From Rhodosorus marinus (lineage: Eukaryota > Rhodophyta > Stylonematophyceae > Stylonematales > Stylonemataceae), in contig JAMWBK010000003.1 in assembly GCA_029953675.1 (NCBI GenBank), positions 2,666,001 through 2,730,000 on the forward strand: a stretch of 64,000 bases of DNA, in the 5' to 3' direction. The notes under the pieces were generated by a model. That model made no database searches. It had not been told where the DNA came from and saw only the letters and a list, made by a program, of their open reading frames with translations. This document shows positions 20,705-33,087 of the stretch, piece by piece; position 1 is the stretch's first letter; each line of letters begins with the position of its first letter. The position numbers and the translations under genes are program-made.

Positions 20705-22573
20705 GCACTGTGGGGCAAAGAAAGTAAACTAACGATTTTCGACCAGCTAGAGACTGAGCGAGGACATTTTTTCGATTTAGTACCAACGAGTACATGTACT
20801 AATTTGCACTATCCCATGAAGAAAACCAATGGCTGCAGTCAGTTTGTCGATTTTGATTGATATCTGCTCTTTGCTTTTTGTGCTTATCCATAAGGAATTT
20901 CACAAAAACGAAAATATGGGACTTAGAGTCTTCTCGGGAATGTTTTGATAATATTTTTCCAAATGTTTTTTCTGCGGAGCAGAGGTGCCCATAAACTGTG
21001 AACGACACACCCCCTGAATTTCGATACTAAAAAAAACCGCGGGATTCCAACCTCACCTGGTCGGGAGGAGCACTAATTTTTTTCCTCTCCTGCGGGAAGC
21101 GAGAGCTGTGCGTTAAGCCAGCCCTCCCTCTTCGGCAGCCACAATTCTTTCCTGCAGCCCGCAAGACCCACTACCTCCACCTTCCAAGCCCCAAGGACTA
21201 CACACACAGACACACACACACGAGCAGGTTAGGTCTGGCCAAAACAAAACAAACGGAAGCTTCGTCGGTGTTTAAGTGCCCTAAAGCCCCGCCAAAAGTA
21301 ACTCCCTCAAAAAAATATAAAATGCCGCTCGGACTTTTTCCACAACCCCCGAAAAGCCTCTAAGCAATCCAACGAAGAAAAATTTTGTTTTTTAACGTTT
21401 CACGCCCCTCTACCCATACAGAAGGCGAGAAAGGCATCGAAACAACCCAAATGACTCGATACCATCTGACCGGACGGATAATGTTGAAACAAGTGGGTGG
21501 CACGTGAAATAAGGCGGGTAGGGCAATAATCAGTAAATATAGGTTTGATGCCATAAGTCTTTAAAAATACATTCTATGTTCGTCCAACCCACGTGTTTAC
21601 GAGGGGGGGTAGAGCATGCAAAATCAAATGAGTGAATCAAAATGTTTTTACGGGGACTGAAAACCAGTCACTTTAGAAATGCGGTCCACGTGCAGGGAAG
21701 GTTTTCTGGGACGTCCCCATTCTTAACTTAAGACCCCGAAGAGCTAAAGTGGCCCATCTATCAACGGATTTTACGCAGAAGATGTTCTAGAGCTTAATTT
21801 AGATCCTTTGGTGACGAAAGTTTTAACGTACAAATCATTTTTGAAGGCGAAGTTGTGGCACAAAACATCGCCGTTTTTGGTAGCAGTTTTCTAAATTAAA
21901 ACAGAAACTGTTCTTGATGGGTTTTTTGTAGTAAGTAGTTTCTAAATTTGGAACAACATCATTATTCCCCCTGCTAGACCCTTACCGTTGAGTCCCAATT
22001 CCCAAAAAATTGCCTTGAAATTAATGAAACCTGATTTGAGGTTGGCTTTGATTCTCGTTTTGTTAATACGTTTTATAGATGGCGAAGGGGAAGTAGGGCC
22101 CAACGCGAGCGGAAATGGATTCAGACGCGGAGCAAGAAAGGGTTGTTTATGCTTCAAGTTTGTGGTTTGACGATCTGCAAGCGAATGTCAATGTAGCTGA
22201 TGTGTTTTTTAAAGTGAATCTAGAGTCGGTTATTTAAGTAAGCTAAACTCTGGTAGAAACTGAGCTGCCAATATTTGTCTCAAAGAGGGGGCTGGAGGCT
22301 TGTGTGTTCACGGATTTTTGCGAAGTGGTCAGGCTCACGTTGCAGATGGGGGTCTAGGAAGAGGTCAGTCGGGGAGTTTTATTGGAAACGAAGAGCAAGT
22401 TCCAGCTCTTTTTCTGACTTGTGGTTGCTTTGTACCTCTACGTCTCCCTGCAGAATGGACCTGAGTTTTCAACGCGTTTAGATTCGGCGGGGACAATATG
22501 GGACCGGGTCGGGACTGAGTCTGAAAGGCTGATCAGGATTTTTTTTTGAGGGCTGAGAGAAGTCTCCAACGAA
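20705..22573. other. Intergenic region between ftsZ and the glucan-binding scaffold gene
   Basis: AT-rich, with poly-A/T and G runs and a CA microsatellite. No gene, RNA or long repeat seen. The 3' end holds the promoter of the large downstream gene. Confidence 0.5.
21201..21221. repeat. CA microsatellite
   Basis: Interrupted CA dinucleotide repeat (cacacacagacacacaca). Confidence 0.8.
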
Positions 22574-25500
22574 ATGGGGCAGAAAAAGAAGAAATCAAGG
22601 TCAAAGTCCAACAAGCATTCTTCACCGGTAAGTGAATAACTAGCCCAAGAGACCCACCACGCAGTTTGTCTCGGGATGGACTGAGGGTCGTGCCTCTTAT
22701 CGACTCGTGCTCCCTTTCTTTGCGATTAATTCGTTTAGGCCCACTCGCCGGAGAACAAATTGAAAAGTCCCGCTGGGACGAATGCAAAGGCGTCGAGGGA
22801 AGAGGTAAGAACTCAGAAGCGGTTGTATGCAACCTCTTAGTGACGTCCACTGAAATTTTTTTGATGCTCTCCGTTCTTTCCTCTAACCCGGAAAGGCGTC
22901 TACGGGAAATGGGGCAGATAGCCAGGCACAGCAGAGCGAAAAAGGAGAACAGAATAAGTTGGGGCCTCCTCCTAATTTGAAAACGACCGAAAAAGTTGTT
23001 CCAGAGCTGAAGAGCGCCAACAACAACTCTACCGACGTTCCGGTTAAGAAAGCTTCGAGCGAAGCGAAAAGCCCTGAGGGAAAGGAAGGAAACAAAACCC
23101 CACCCCCAGCACAGACCGGTTTCAATTTCCTGTTGAGTCTTTTAGGCCAACAACAAAAGGGTCCCCCTGCGGAGGAGGAAGCGGGTGTTTCAGAAACCCC
23201 CATTTCAAGGGAAGAAGATGAGACCCCAGATGGCCATGAAGTTCCGGATGTCGTCGTGGCCACGGATGAGCGGAATTCGCTTCAGGAGAATCAAGTGGAG
23301 CCCCAAGCTGCAGAACAAACGGAGGCAGGAGACGAGGAGAAAGTTTCCACTGACTTTTCCGAGAGGTCTTCTCCACAACCCGTGGGGAGCAACGCCTCTG
23401 GTGCGGAAACGGTACGTTTTTAAATTGTGGCGCTCTGAATTCTTCTGAAACCAGTTGCAAGTATTGATACGAAAATCGTTCGGATGTCTGTTGAAAGATT
23501 GAGGAGGTTTCTGACGCAAGCTTGAACAAGATAGCGGTTACAACCGCGAGCGGAATACACTCATTGGCAGTTGCTGACACTATGGAAGTGGCAGCAAGTC
23601 CAGTCTCAGAAGAAAGGACTCCTAGTCACAACCAAGAGGATCATGAACGTCGCGACGACATACCTTCGACAGCCTACCCTGAGTTAGGAGGCGACGATCG
23701 AGATGCCACCTTACAAATAGGGGCACAAACTGATTACGTAGCTGAAGCAAGTGACGGAGGTGTACCTCCCAGCGAGGAAGACTTAGTTACAGGCGCCAAA
23801 GACCAGGGTGCCGCGAAGGAGATGAACATAGGACAAGATGATCATGAAGCTGGTGCTAGTGAGGTATGTGCAAGTAGCTTGTACTGGTAGATGCGGATAG
23901 AAATTCTAAACGTTGCAATCGTTCATTTTTGTTGAACTTTCTATTAGGAGCAAAAGGATTCCGAGTCTTCGACGGCTAGGCCCACGTCTTGGTTGTATGG
24001 CGGTCACCACGCGGCCGGATATGGTGTTGAGGAGCCGCAAACTGAAATCCGCGGCTCCTCTTTTCTGGGAGCGATGAGAAACTCTGTTGCAGAGGTACTG
24101 TCAACTCTGCCCGCGGAAATGCTAGTCCCCTGTTTTGGTCTTCTGAATTCTTGACCCCGGTTGTGCAGGGTCCGCAGCCTCCGCCTCCTAGAAATGCTTG
24201 GGGGGGCTATGACGAATGGAATGATCCAGCTCAGGCTTACGGTAGCGAAGGGGCTTACGATGACGAAGCAGACGGGTCTGGCTTTGAAGATCGTGATAGA
24301 AGTGATCGTGCGAGTCCGTGGGCTGCAATGAAGACCGAGGAAGCAAAGCCTACGGTTTTCAGGGACAATGTCACTGAAGCTAGCGCGAAGCCGGGAGTTC
24401 CTTTGCCTGAGCTTGCTAAAACTGTGACTGGCTCAAACGGGCCAGTCAAGACCAAACCTCGGAAGCCAGCGCCAAGGGTCTCCTGGGATATGCCTATAGA
24501 AAGATTCCATGAGAAAGTCAATGGATCAGTTGATCCCGTGCGCTCGACCAAGGAACTGACAGCCTCATTACCGGCAGAACCATCCGAGAAAAAAGTTGGT
24601 CTCGCTGAGGTAGTTGAACCAATTGAGTCTAATGCGACCCCTGAGCCCGTAACTGTCAAAGCGACAGATCCAGTACAAGACAGTTTGTTGAATATGGGTG
24701 TGGATCATACAGCAAAGGACTCCGCGCCCACGGAGCGACCTTTGACAAATACTACTGCGGACAAGGACCGTACTGCAGTTAAGACGCACGAGGTTCAATC
24801 ACGGAATGTCGTCGATCATAGTAAAAAGGCGGCCTTGCCAGTGTCTAAGGTTGCAGACGACAAAAATACACTGTCGAAGGTGCAGCGCAAGACAACCAAT
24901 GTAGCTGCTTCTAATAGCGCTCCGAAACAAGTTGTGCCAGTGAAACGGCCGAAAAGCTCTGTTGCGCCCACAACCAAGAGCAAACCAAGTCAAAAGAGTA
25001 CGTTGGTCCCGTTTCGTCTCCGAGGAACCACTGTTTCACTAAATACGATATTGCTCTCGTCCGATTGTACTTTGCTAGAAGTGTCATTTGCGGACCCTGC
25101 GGAGGAGGCAGACCCGCTTGAATTCTCTCAGGCAGGCTCTACGATGAACGAGACGGAGCTCAAAAAGATATTGCGCATGGTTGACGTTGAGGAGCCTATC
25201 GAGTCGGTAAGTACAGAGTATAAACAAGACGAGGCTACTGTGTTGAAGAACCCGCGATAGCTCGAAGCTCATCGTTCTTCCGACTCCATTTAAACTCTAA
25301 AAGGATATGGAAGCTCTGGTGGGAATGGAAAATAGTCTCCGCGCTGCGCTCAAGAGACAAAGGGACCTGGGGGATGCAGCTGCAGCTAAAGATGACCTGA
25401 TTGAGGTTCGTAGGGATCGCTCCCACTTGACGGATGGCACGATAGCGCCTCGCCATGTCGTATAAATTATTCACGCCCGTATCGTCTACCCCTTTTTTTT

Positions 25501-28500
25501 GTTTTTCTCTTCGGTTCTACGTTTGTTCGGATAGACGCTCAGGGAGCAGCTGGAAATAGCTACGAATCGCTACGAATCAATGAGTGAACGCGTGACAAGG
25601 ACTGAGACAGAACTGAAGAATAGGGCGGAGGCCATGTCTCAAATGCAGAATCAGTTGAAGGAAAATGCTGCCGAGCTTTCAAAAGCGAAAAGAGGGGCGA
25701 TGATCTCGAAGGAAGAGTATACCAGCCTGCAGCAGAATGTCAAGAGACGTGGCGAGACGGTCGCTGAACTTGAGAGAGACATCGAGGTAAAGGAGGCGCT
25801 CCTCAAGTCGATGCGATTGGACCTTTCAATGCTGCAGAAGCAAAATGGTGAGGTAGGGACGAGATTAAGCACCAGAGAAACTGAGAAAGGAAGGCTGCAA
25901 TCCGAGCTCGCTGCAGAGAGACAGGAGGTGAAGAGGCTCGGGGGAATAATCGAAAATTTTGGCGAAATGAAAGCCACCATAGAAGCTTCTCAGAGAGAGT
26001 CTTGGAGAGCTGATCCCCAACTAGAATCGAAACTACGAGAGGCGCAGAAGACGAACGCCGCTATGCAGTGGGAGCTGAAAGTGCTGCGGTTCCAGATGCA
26101 GGCCACGCCCACCTCAAGTCGACGAGAACCCATGCTGCAGAAAATGCCTGCAGAGCAGCTCCAGTACTCATGGTCCACTGAGGAACTTGAGACTTTGCAA
26201 AGGCTGAAGGAGCGGCAGCTAAATCCAGGGTCTAAGGCGAAGGAGTCAGGCCTTGAAGAACCGTTCGTTTCCCACTCCGAAATGAGTAGGAGATGTTTCC
26301 CGGGTGATTCAGCGAAGTACTTAGAAGCATTTTCAAAGTTGTATCGGGTGGGGAGCATCGGAGATAAGCTCATTGACGATTTGAAAGGAGCTTGCATGGC
26401 GATCAACCCTGTGGACTGGGAGCGCATCTACCTCTCGTTCTTTATGGCCCTCGAGTCAATGGGGAAACAAACTTCTAGCGGAGAGCGGGAGAAACTCGAC
26501 GCGTTGTGGTACCAAAGACCTTGGCAGTCCGTCATCGCCGATGACCTGAGCAACTGCACAGAAACAACATTCCAGAACTGGACGGCTAGAATTTGGGGCC
26601 TCGGGTTCAGAAATATTTTGCTCTGGGGCGAGCCGAAAGAGAGTCTTATTGAACAGCTGACACAGAGTGGGTTCACTCTGTGCGTTGAAGGCACGTCCGT
26701 TGCTTCGACGAGCCAAGACAGCCCATTCTCAAAACTCGCGATGGAAGGAGATGACTTTGCTCGGTCGGTTTTGTTCGAGAACACTGATCAGTGGTCGGAA
26801 GTGGATACTGCTGTACGAAACGAAACTATTTTTAAATACTTTTGATTGGTTTCGCCTCGATCTGGTGTCTGACAAACCCGAACCATTCTTTGTCCTTTGT
26901 TAGCAGGGTGCATTTTTGAGGACAACCGGTCGGAAGTGCTTCGATCTGAACATGAGCACCTTCGGGGCATGGCAACAGTCATTTTCTACCGTAGTGGAGG
27001 AGCTGCGCAGCGGAAAAGTCATGGGTAAATGCATCTCGCTAGGAAACTTGAAGTTTGGGTCTGTGAACAGGACAGCTGCAGCTCCTGAGTGTGAGGCTCT
27101 TTGCTTCCTTCTGGGAACCCTTGCAGCGAGGAAGGGAGCAATAATAGTCGCCGATCTTCCAGTCTCACTACACAGTGAAAGCTTGAAATGGAGAAGCGCG
27201 GGCAACGTTCTTATTCTGTCCAGGCTCCTTCAGGTACATTGACAACATGCAAGACTATTTCCAATGAGCAGCTGGTTGACCTTCCATGGCTTTCCGTGTT
27301 TGATAACATAGGTTCAGACATTCAACTCGGTAATGGGAGGGAACGTGCATCCTCTTCTTCAGTGTCTCGCGGAACTGAGCAGAGCTCGTATTCCGTGGAT
27401 ATCTGGTTTGGAAGTACCGCTGGTTGAATCGAAGGACATACTACGGAACGAAGGATTTGTAAATAGACTGACTTTCGGCGATAAGACTAAGTTTGCAGCT
27501 ATCGTTGAGGGCGCAGAGGAGAAGAACGCTTGCGCGGCCTTTTTGACCATGCTCGTAGCCGGAATACCGATGATGCAATCTGGATCGGATCTCACGAGGG
27601 AAGCGAAATTTGTACAGTCAAGGACAAAACGTGAGAAGGAAGTCGGCTTTGGGAACGGGGACGAGCTTTTGAATTTGTTCCGAGTGGACTTTTCAGCCGC
27701 TGCTGATGAGCAATCAGAACCTGTGAAAAAGATCGTTGGAGACCTCAATGTTGCAGTGAAGAATATCTACGAGTCGTCCGAGGCGTTGCGCTTCGTTAAC
27801 GTATCGTAAGTTGTTCTACAGGGACTTGTTTCCTTGCCACCGTTAAGACTCGCTGCAGCAGTGAAGTGTTTGGCGTACAATACTGATATGCATAATAATC
27901 GGTGACTGTCCTTCGCATGTGCAGGGTTCAGGAGGTTGGAGAAGATCAGTCTATGGTCTGCTTTGTGAGAACAATGCCTCAAGCGTCCACTGAGCCAATA
28001 CCAGTAGTTGTTCTTGCCAATACCTCCGACCGCCCTGTTTCCGGGAGAATCGAAGCATCAGACATGCTGGTGAAACTCCAAGTGCCGAACGTCGCGTTCA
28101 AACTGGACCATCTATGCGAGCCAACCGAAGGAGCCAAATTTGATAGCAGCTTTGGAGTCTTGGCTGCTGAGCTACCTCCGTACGCGATCAGCTGCTTCCG
28201 TTTGAGAGTGGCTCAGACACCGCAGAGAACGAAGATGATGCTCTCTTCAACACTGTCCACGCCTGAATTGGTGAGCTAGCTCTTTGTGCACGCTTGCACT
28301 GTATGGAAGACGCGTTGGCTAATCAATTTTTTTGAATTGGACATGCAGAAGGCAAACACGGTACCAGTACTTTTCGATTGGAACGAAGGAGGGAACTCCG
28401 CGGTCGTCACGGGGTCTTTCCTCAATTGGAAACAGGTAGTTGCTCTCTTCCCTGTGAAGTCGAATCCGAGGAGGCACGTTGGCCTGCACTACATGCGCCC

Positions 28501-29053
28501 TGGAACATACGAAGCGAAATTCATTTCGGATGGGGTGTGGGTTTGCTCCCCAGGACTGCCACTGACAAACCCGAGCCTGACTCCAGCTGATCCTTCGGCG
28601 AACAATCAGCTCGTTGTGCAAACACCGAAACATGATACAGAGGTGAAATCTGTCACCGTTTATTTGTTGTTTCATCATTTTGAGAAAGGTTCTGACTTTG
28701 CATCGTCTTGGCATTTCTGATAGGTGGTCGAACTGCATAATCACTTTATGGCTGTTTCAAGGGCAAGACGGTTGCCGGTAGAGATGGGGAACATGCCTTG
28801 TCTGAGACCCGTCGTGATCGCATGGACAAGGGGCGGATCTTCTGTGTCCATGTCAGCATCATTTTCTGGCTGGAATGACGTGTACAAGATGTTCGCCCAT
28901 GAAGCTGGCCGATACCATTGGACAATCATCAATTTTCCCATTGGTTCGCACTATTACAGATTCTACGTGGACGGTCAATGGACTGTCGCCGAGGAGCATC
29001 CTATACAGGTGGACGACAAGGGTATTCGTAGTAACTTCATTCAGATTTCCTAG
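22574..29053 (+). CDS. Giant glucan-binding scaffold: coiled coil, degenerate GH13 domain and tandem CBM48
   Basis: Thirteen exons in continuous phase (22574-22627, 22739-22804, 22896-23411, 23498-23863, 23948-24094, 24169-25206, 25304-25405, 25535-26812, 26907-27233, 27312-27805, 27925-28270, 28349-28642, 28724-29053) give about 1,785 residues. Residues 1-730 are disordered: a lysine-rich start (MGQKKKKSRSK) with no transit peptide, then acidic and Pro/Ser-rich repeats. About 730-970 is coiled coil. About 1000-1560 resembles a GH13 alpha-amylase barrel plus C-terminal beta domain (AGIPMMQSGSDL for the usual GIPLIYYGEE motif; VVVLANTSDRPVSG; LPPYAISCFRL), but the catalytic motifs are not recognisable. 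Two AMPK-beta-type CBM48 domains end the protein (about 1579-1665, VTGSFLNWKQ; about 1690-1785, YRFYVDGQWTVAEEHP). The likely role is binding and organising storage glucan, by analogy with PTST proteins (coiled coil plus CBM48). Function is inferred. Confidence 0.85.
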
Positions 29054-29640
29054 AAGTGGTTGCATGAACCAGAACTATTGCAATGGTCACCACTTGCACA
29101 CCCCGCGGGCGAGGACAGGCAGCGAGTCTTCCGCATCTTCCCTTCCCAGGCGGATGCGGGCCGCAGAGATGGCTGAATTGAGAACCGAACTTACCCCTTG
29201 CTCATCCGGACGTACGATTCCAGATTCTACGCTGAAGCCGATCGAACAGCTGAGCACGTTCCGTACTGGTTGACTTGAGGGTTCTGCGCACCGGAGGCCA
29301 TCCTTCTGAGCTTGGTGCACAAAATTGTAGAGGGCGGAATTGCGGAATAGGGGTTCCGTGCCATGTTTTGGTTGGCGGCACCCGTGCTGAAGAGGAAACG
29401 ACACTTCAAGTACTGGATTTACGGACCGCAGGGCCATTTCTTGCTCGCCCTGCTTGTTGTACGGTAAGGTGAGCAAAGTACTAGGAATGTGACTTTACCG
29501 GGACGAAGGAACAAATTGTTGGGGATTGTGTACGCAGTTCTGCGAGCATTAGGAAAAAGAATCCCCTCTGAGTTCGTACTCAGGATACTTACGGGCGAGG
29601 TAGCTAACACCTAATACAATACCAGAATGCAGACATGCGA
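29054..29640 (+). other. Fragmentary coding signal, unresolved
   Basis: Just after the scaffold gene, plus-strand stretches look protein-like in different frames: near 29200-29275 (YDSRFYAEADRTAEHVPYWL), near 29360-29460 (KRHFKYWIYGPQGHFLLALL) and near 29518-29612 (LRALGKRIPSEFVLRILTGE, ending in TAA). They may be short exons of one small gene. Splice phases were not resolved, and no family is recognised. Confidence 0.25.
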
Positions 29641-32523
29641 AAGGACGAAGAAGCGAATTTATTAGTTTTTTTACATAAAGGTTACGAATTCAAGGCCACC
29701 GCGCCCCGCTTCATTCACATTGAGGCCGACGCTCGCCGCAGGCAGCAATTCCTTGCAGTGCACCTCACCGCCTGTGCTGACTGAGCAAAATAACGTTTGC
29801 TCACCTTATCCTGAGTTAGACCACATTCAAGGGTCTCAATCATTTTGTTATCCGTGGAATCAATCGCGTACTATTGTAGATGACCTACTCAATTCGGAGG
29901 GGGGCCCATTGTCCCCTTTCCATGTCAACCATGCATGCATCAGTCATTCAAATAGAATTGATTCAATAAACGCGCCATTCGCGCCTTTCATGGCTGTGTT
30001 GGCTGTGCCAGGGATCGGTTGAACGCAGCGGGGCAGTCAATTTAGATCCTCTAGCCCTTCAGGCAGTTTCCCTTAAAAGTGGTCTTATCATCTTGGTGAA
30101 AAACTCGAGGGGTGATAGCACTCGGGTAACTGCGCGAATGCTGGAGGGGGGGGGGGAGTTTGAGATTCTGAAACAAAAAATTCACCAGTCCTGAAGAAGC
30201 AGATTTGAATATCAAAAACGTGGGATATTTCTCCGGTAGAAACTCCTTTGTGCACGAGTAGAGCGTTTCCGAAAGCCCTGGTACCTTCAACCAAAAAAAA
30301 AAAAGAAGAAAGAAGCACAGCCATAGCTCGTCCTCGCTAGTTCTACAACTGATGCATCAATAAACCCTTGTGCTCTTTAAAATCCATTTACAACCAGAAA
30401 ATCCTTTCTGATGCGGTCTACGACATTGATTACCCAAACAGATAATAGAAAATCCCTCCCCCGGCCCCTCATCTCTCCGCGCTGACGGTCGACAATGTGT
30501 TTGACTCGAAGTAAGCAAGCAGAGACTTTTTTACCAGATTGATTGACTCCATCCGATTCAATCTTCTCGACATATTTTCTTCAAGAAAAAACCACCGCAG
30601 AATTTCCCCCCCCAAAATCAATATTTAACATTGCTCACCGTATGACCAACCTCAACCTCGACCCTCCCTTTTTAAAAAAATTTACAGTGTAAGGAATCCT
30701 CGAGCTTTCATTGTTTCGTTTAAAATAATGAGTCTATTTTATTACTACTATTCAATAGAGTTTTCTAGATTGGAGACTCTGGATGGGTGAGATTGGCGAG
30801 GCTTTTATTTGAGCAAGCCTCCTCAAAGTGCCCTGAAAACAGAGTTTGTTTTTCATATTTCAGCGCGAATGTCTAATTTTTTTCAATATATTCTAAATAA
30901 AGAAATAAATACGAACTCTAGCAACCAACGGTTGATGTTGCTTTTGAATAGTCGCGTTTTCTACGCCGTTGTAAGAGATATAATTGGATACTAAGGTTGG
31001 ATTAAACGAAATAGACGAACAGTATTGGTCTGTTACTTCAACACTGTAAGAAATGATATTATTGAATTTAGGGTTTTCTATTTGGAGGCGAATCCTTCGT
31101 TTCTCCGGAGAGGGCTTCAGGTGTAAGTTGATTTCCTTGATGAGTTTCAAAACGGACGAAAAACAACTCTCGTCCCGAGGGGGAGAAAGAAGAATATTCC
31201 TGGCTTTTTTCTAGTGTCCTGTTGTTCGGGAGAGAGAAAACAGGAGACGTCTACACCCCCCTCTCGCGCGCACGTTTTCTCTTTTCAGACGAAAATCCAG
31301 TCCCCGCATGGCAGGCAACAAAGGATCCATGCGGACCCCGCTGAAATTTGGTGGAGGAAAGGCGACCGTTTCCAGTTGTCCAAAAAATTGTTAACCTTTC
31401 TTTGGCATCCCCAGGTTTTCGACTAGTTGTAGTAATTGTCGAAGGGGCCTTCGGAAAGGCATTTGGTGCAACCCACAGACAAACCCTCACCCCCCTCCCC
31501 CCCTACGAGGAAGAAAGTCAAACTTTAAAGCAATTATGGAAGAGCATTCACGAATACAAATGAAGGCACCCCCCTTACGAATGTTCAAAGTCAATTTCCT
31601 TTTTTGAGAACATAATCCACGTAAACAAAATTTCATCCAATAGTTCGCACGAAAACCATCCATATCCTGAAAACAACTAAAAAACAATCTTGCATCGGGT
31701 TCCGAGTAGAATATTTGTTTTCCAAAATATTTACACCACTCTGCAAGAACCTGAACACTTGTCGAAACGAATTAAAAAGAAACTTTTTCAGTCGAGGATG
31801 TCAGGACCGGAGCTTCTTCTCTTTTGTTTTTGTTTTTTTTTAGGTGAAGAAGGATGAGGATAATTTTTCTTCGGGTTTTCTCATCCTTGTTGATGTACGT
31901 ATTTCATTGGCTAAAAATAGAATGAATTGTATTAATATTTAGATGGGAGTGAGGCAAGTGTCGGTTCAGTTTTCGAGGGCGAGAACTGCTATTATTTTTT
32001 GTTTTTTTCTTTATCTTGAGATGGGGGGAGGGAAGGTGGGGGTGGAATTGAGAAAACGATCGTTTTCTGCTCGGTTTTGGTTTGCCGATGTTGTCGGTAA
32101 GAATTGGGCTCGTGAAACGGGAGCGAAAACAAGAAAACCGGAGGGACAAGGAAAGCAGCAAACTCGCACGGTGAGGACTGTTCCTTTGTTCCTGTTTTGT
32201 TCTTTCTTTTTTCTCTCTTTTTTTTGGTAAGGGGGTTTTGCACTGAAAGTTGAAAAATTCATGGATTCGCAAGGTGAGCAATAGGAATTGATGATGAGGG
32301 CTAGGACGCCCGGAACACGGGGAAAGAAAAGTTTAGCACGGCAGATCTAGCGGCTTGGATTTTCTATTTCGCTACGGAGGTCGTCAGGGACTGGCTAGAG
32401 ATCGGATGAGTTTATATATGGAGCTCGGGATGGAGATGTTCTCTCGCCCCTTGTTTGGGTTCTCGTCAAGTCGGACATCAGGAAACGGAATTCAAGGAGC
32501 GCTTTGCAGGTTGAGAAGCAAAT
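29641..32523. other. Long intergenic region
   Basis: AT-rich non-coding DNA with homopolymers (poly-G near 30148, poly-A near 30292, poly-C near 31495). Several short open frames on both strands lack protein features. The last few hundred bases should contain the zinc-finger gene promoter and 5' UTR. No repeat family recognised. Confidence 0.45.
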
Positions 32524-33087
32524 ATGAGTATGGATATCCTTGTGTGGAGCGCTCCGGATTCGTTCGGACGGATGGGGAAGGTCGAAGAGGTATTCGCGGA
32601 GGACGTACCAAAGATGGGTGATTTTTACTTCGATGCAGCCGAAAAGCTGTTTCCTTGGAGCCTTGATCTCCTGGATATGGATCGGGACTTCGTTTTGAAG
32701 CAGAACGATAGCGTTGAGGAGGTGGAGATTGGATCTTGTTCAGCTCCAGAAACGTTCCAGCGGAGTTCGCTAACTGGCGACAGCTCTACTAGCAACACTG
32801 GAACATCCGGCGCAAGTTCCGCCCAGGGCGAAGAGAGCGCGAGCAAGTCAAAGAAAGCTGCTCATGAGAAGTCCGAATCGGATATCGAAGGATATAAAGG
32901 AAAGCAGAATATGCCCACCTGTCAGATTTGCAAGAGAAAATTCAGAAGAAAGTACGAAATGATCCGACACATCAAGGCGACGCATTGGAAAATCAAGCCG
33001 TTCTCCTGCGAGTTTTGCGGGAGGTGCTTCTCCAGAAGCGCACATTTGAAAGTACATATTCAACATGTCCATAGGGATCATTATTAA
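32524..33087 (+). CDS. C2H2 zinc-finger protein with two C-terminal fingers
   Basis: Single-exon 187-residue protein starting at the ATG at 32524. The N-terminal 125 residues are acidic and serine-rich, with a hydrophobic-acidic patch (FPWSLDLLDMD) that could serve as an activation domain. A lysine-rich linker (KSKKAAHEKSE) precedes two classical fingers at about residues 132-153 (CQICKRKFRRKYEMIRHIKA, spacing C-x2-C-x12-H-x4-H) and 161-182 (CEFCGRCFSRSAHLKVHIQH, same spacing), and the protein ends five residues after the last His. The finger linker (H-WKIKPFS-C) resembles the canonical TGEKP-type linker in length. This fits a sequence-specific DNA-binding regulator. No EAR or other repression motif is seen; targets are unknown. 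Confidence 0.88.
   Translation: MSMDILVWSAPDSFGRMGKVEEVFAEDVPKMGDFYFDAAEKLFPWSLDLLDMDRDFVLKQNDSVEEVEIGSCSAPETFQRSSLTGDSSTSNTGTSGASSAQGEESASKSKKAAHEKSESDIEGYKGKQNMPTCQICKRKFRRKYEMIRHIKATHWKIKPFSCEFCGRCFSRSAHLKVHIQHVHRDHY

Noticed and set aside
24151-26845. Two separate genes in the middle of the scaffold gene, each with its own ATG
   Set aside because: Exons 6 to 8 join in phase with neighbours on both sides through good donor and acceptor sites. The apparent ends are intron read-through, and one apparent start (24151) is not ATG.
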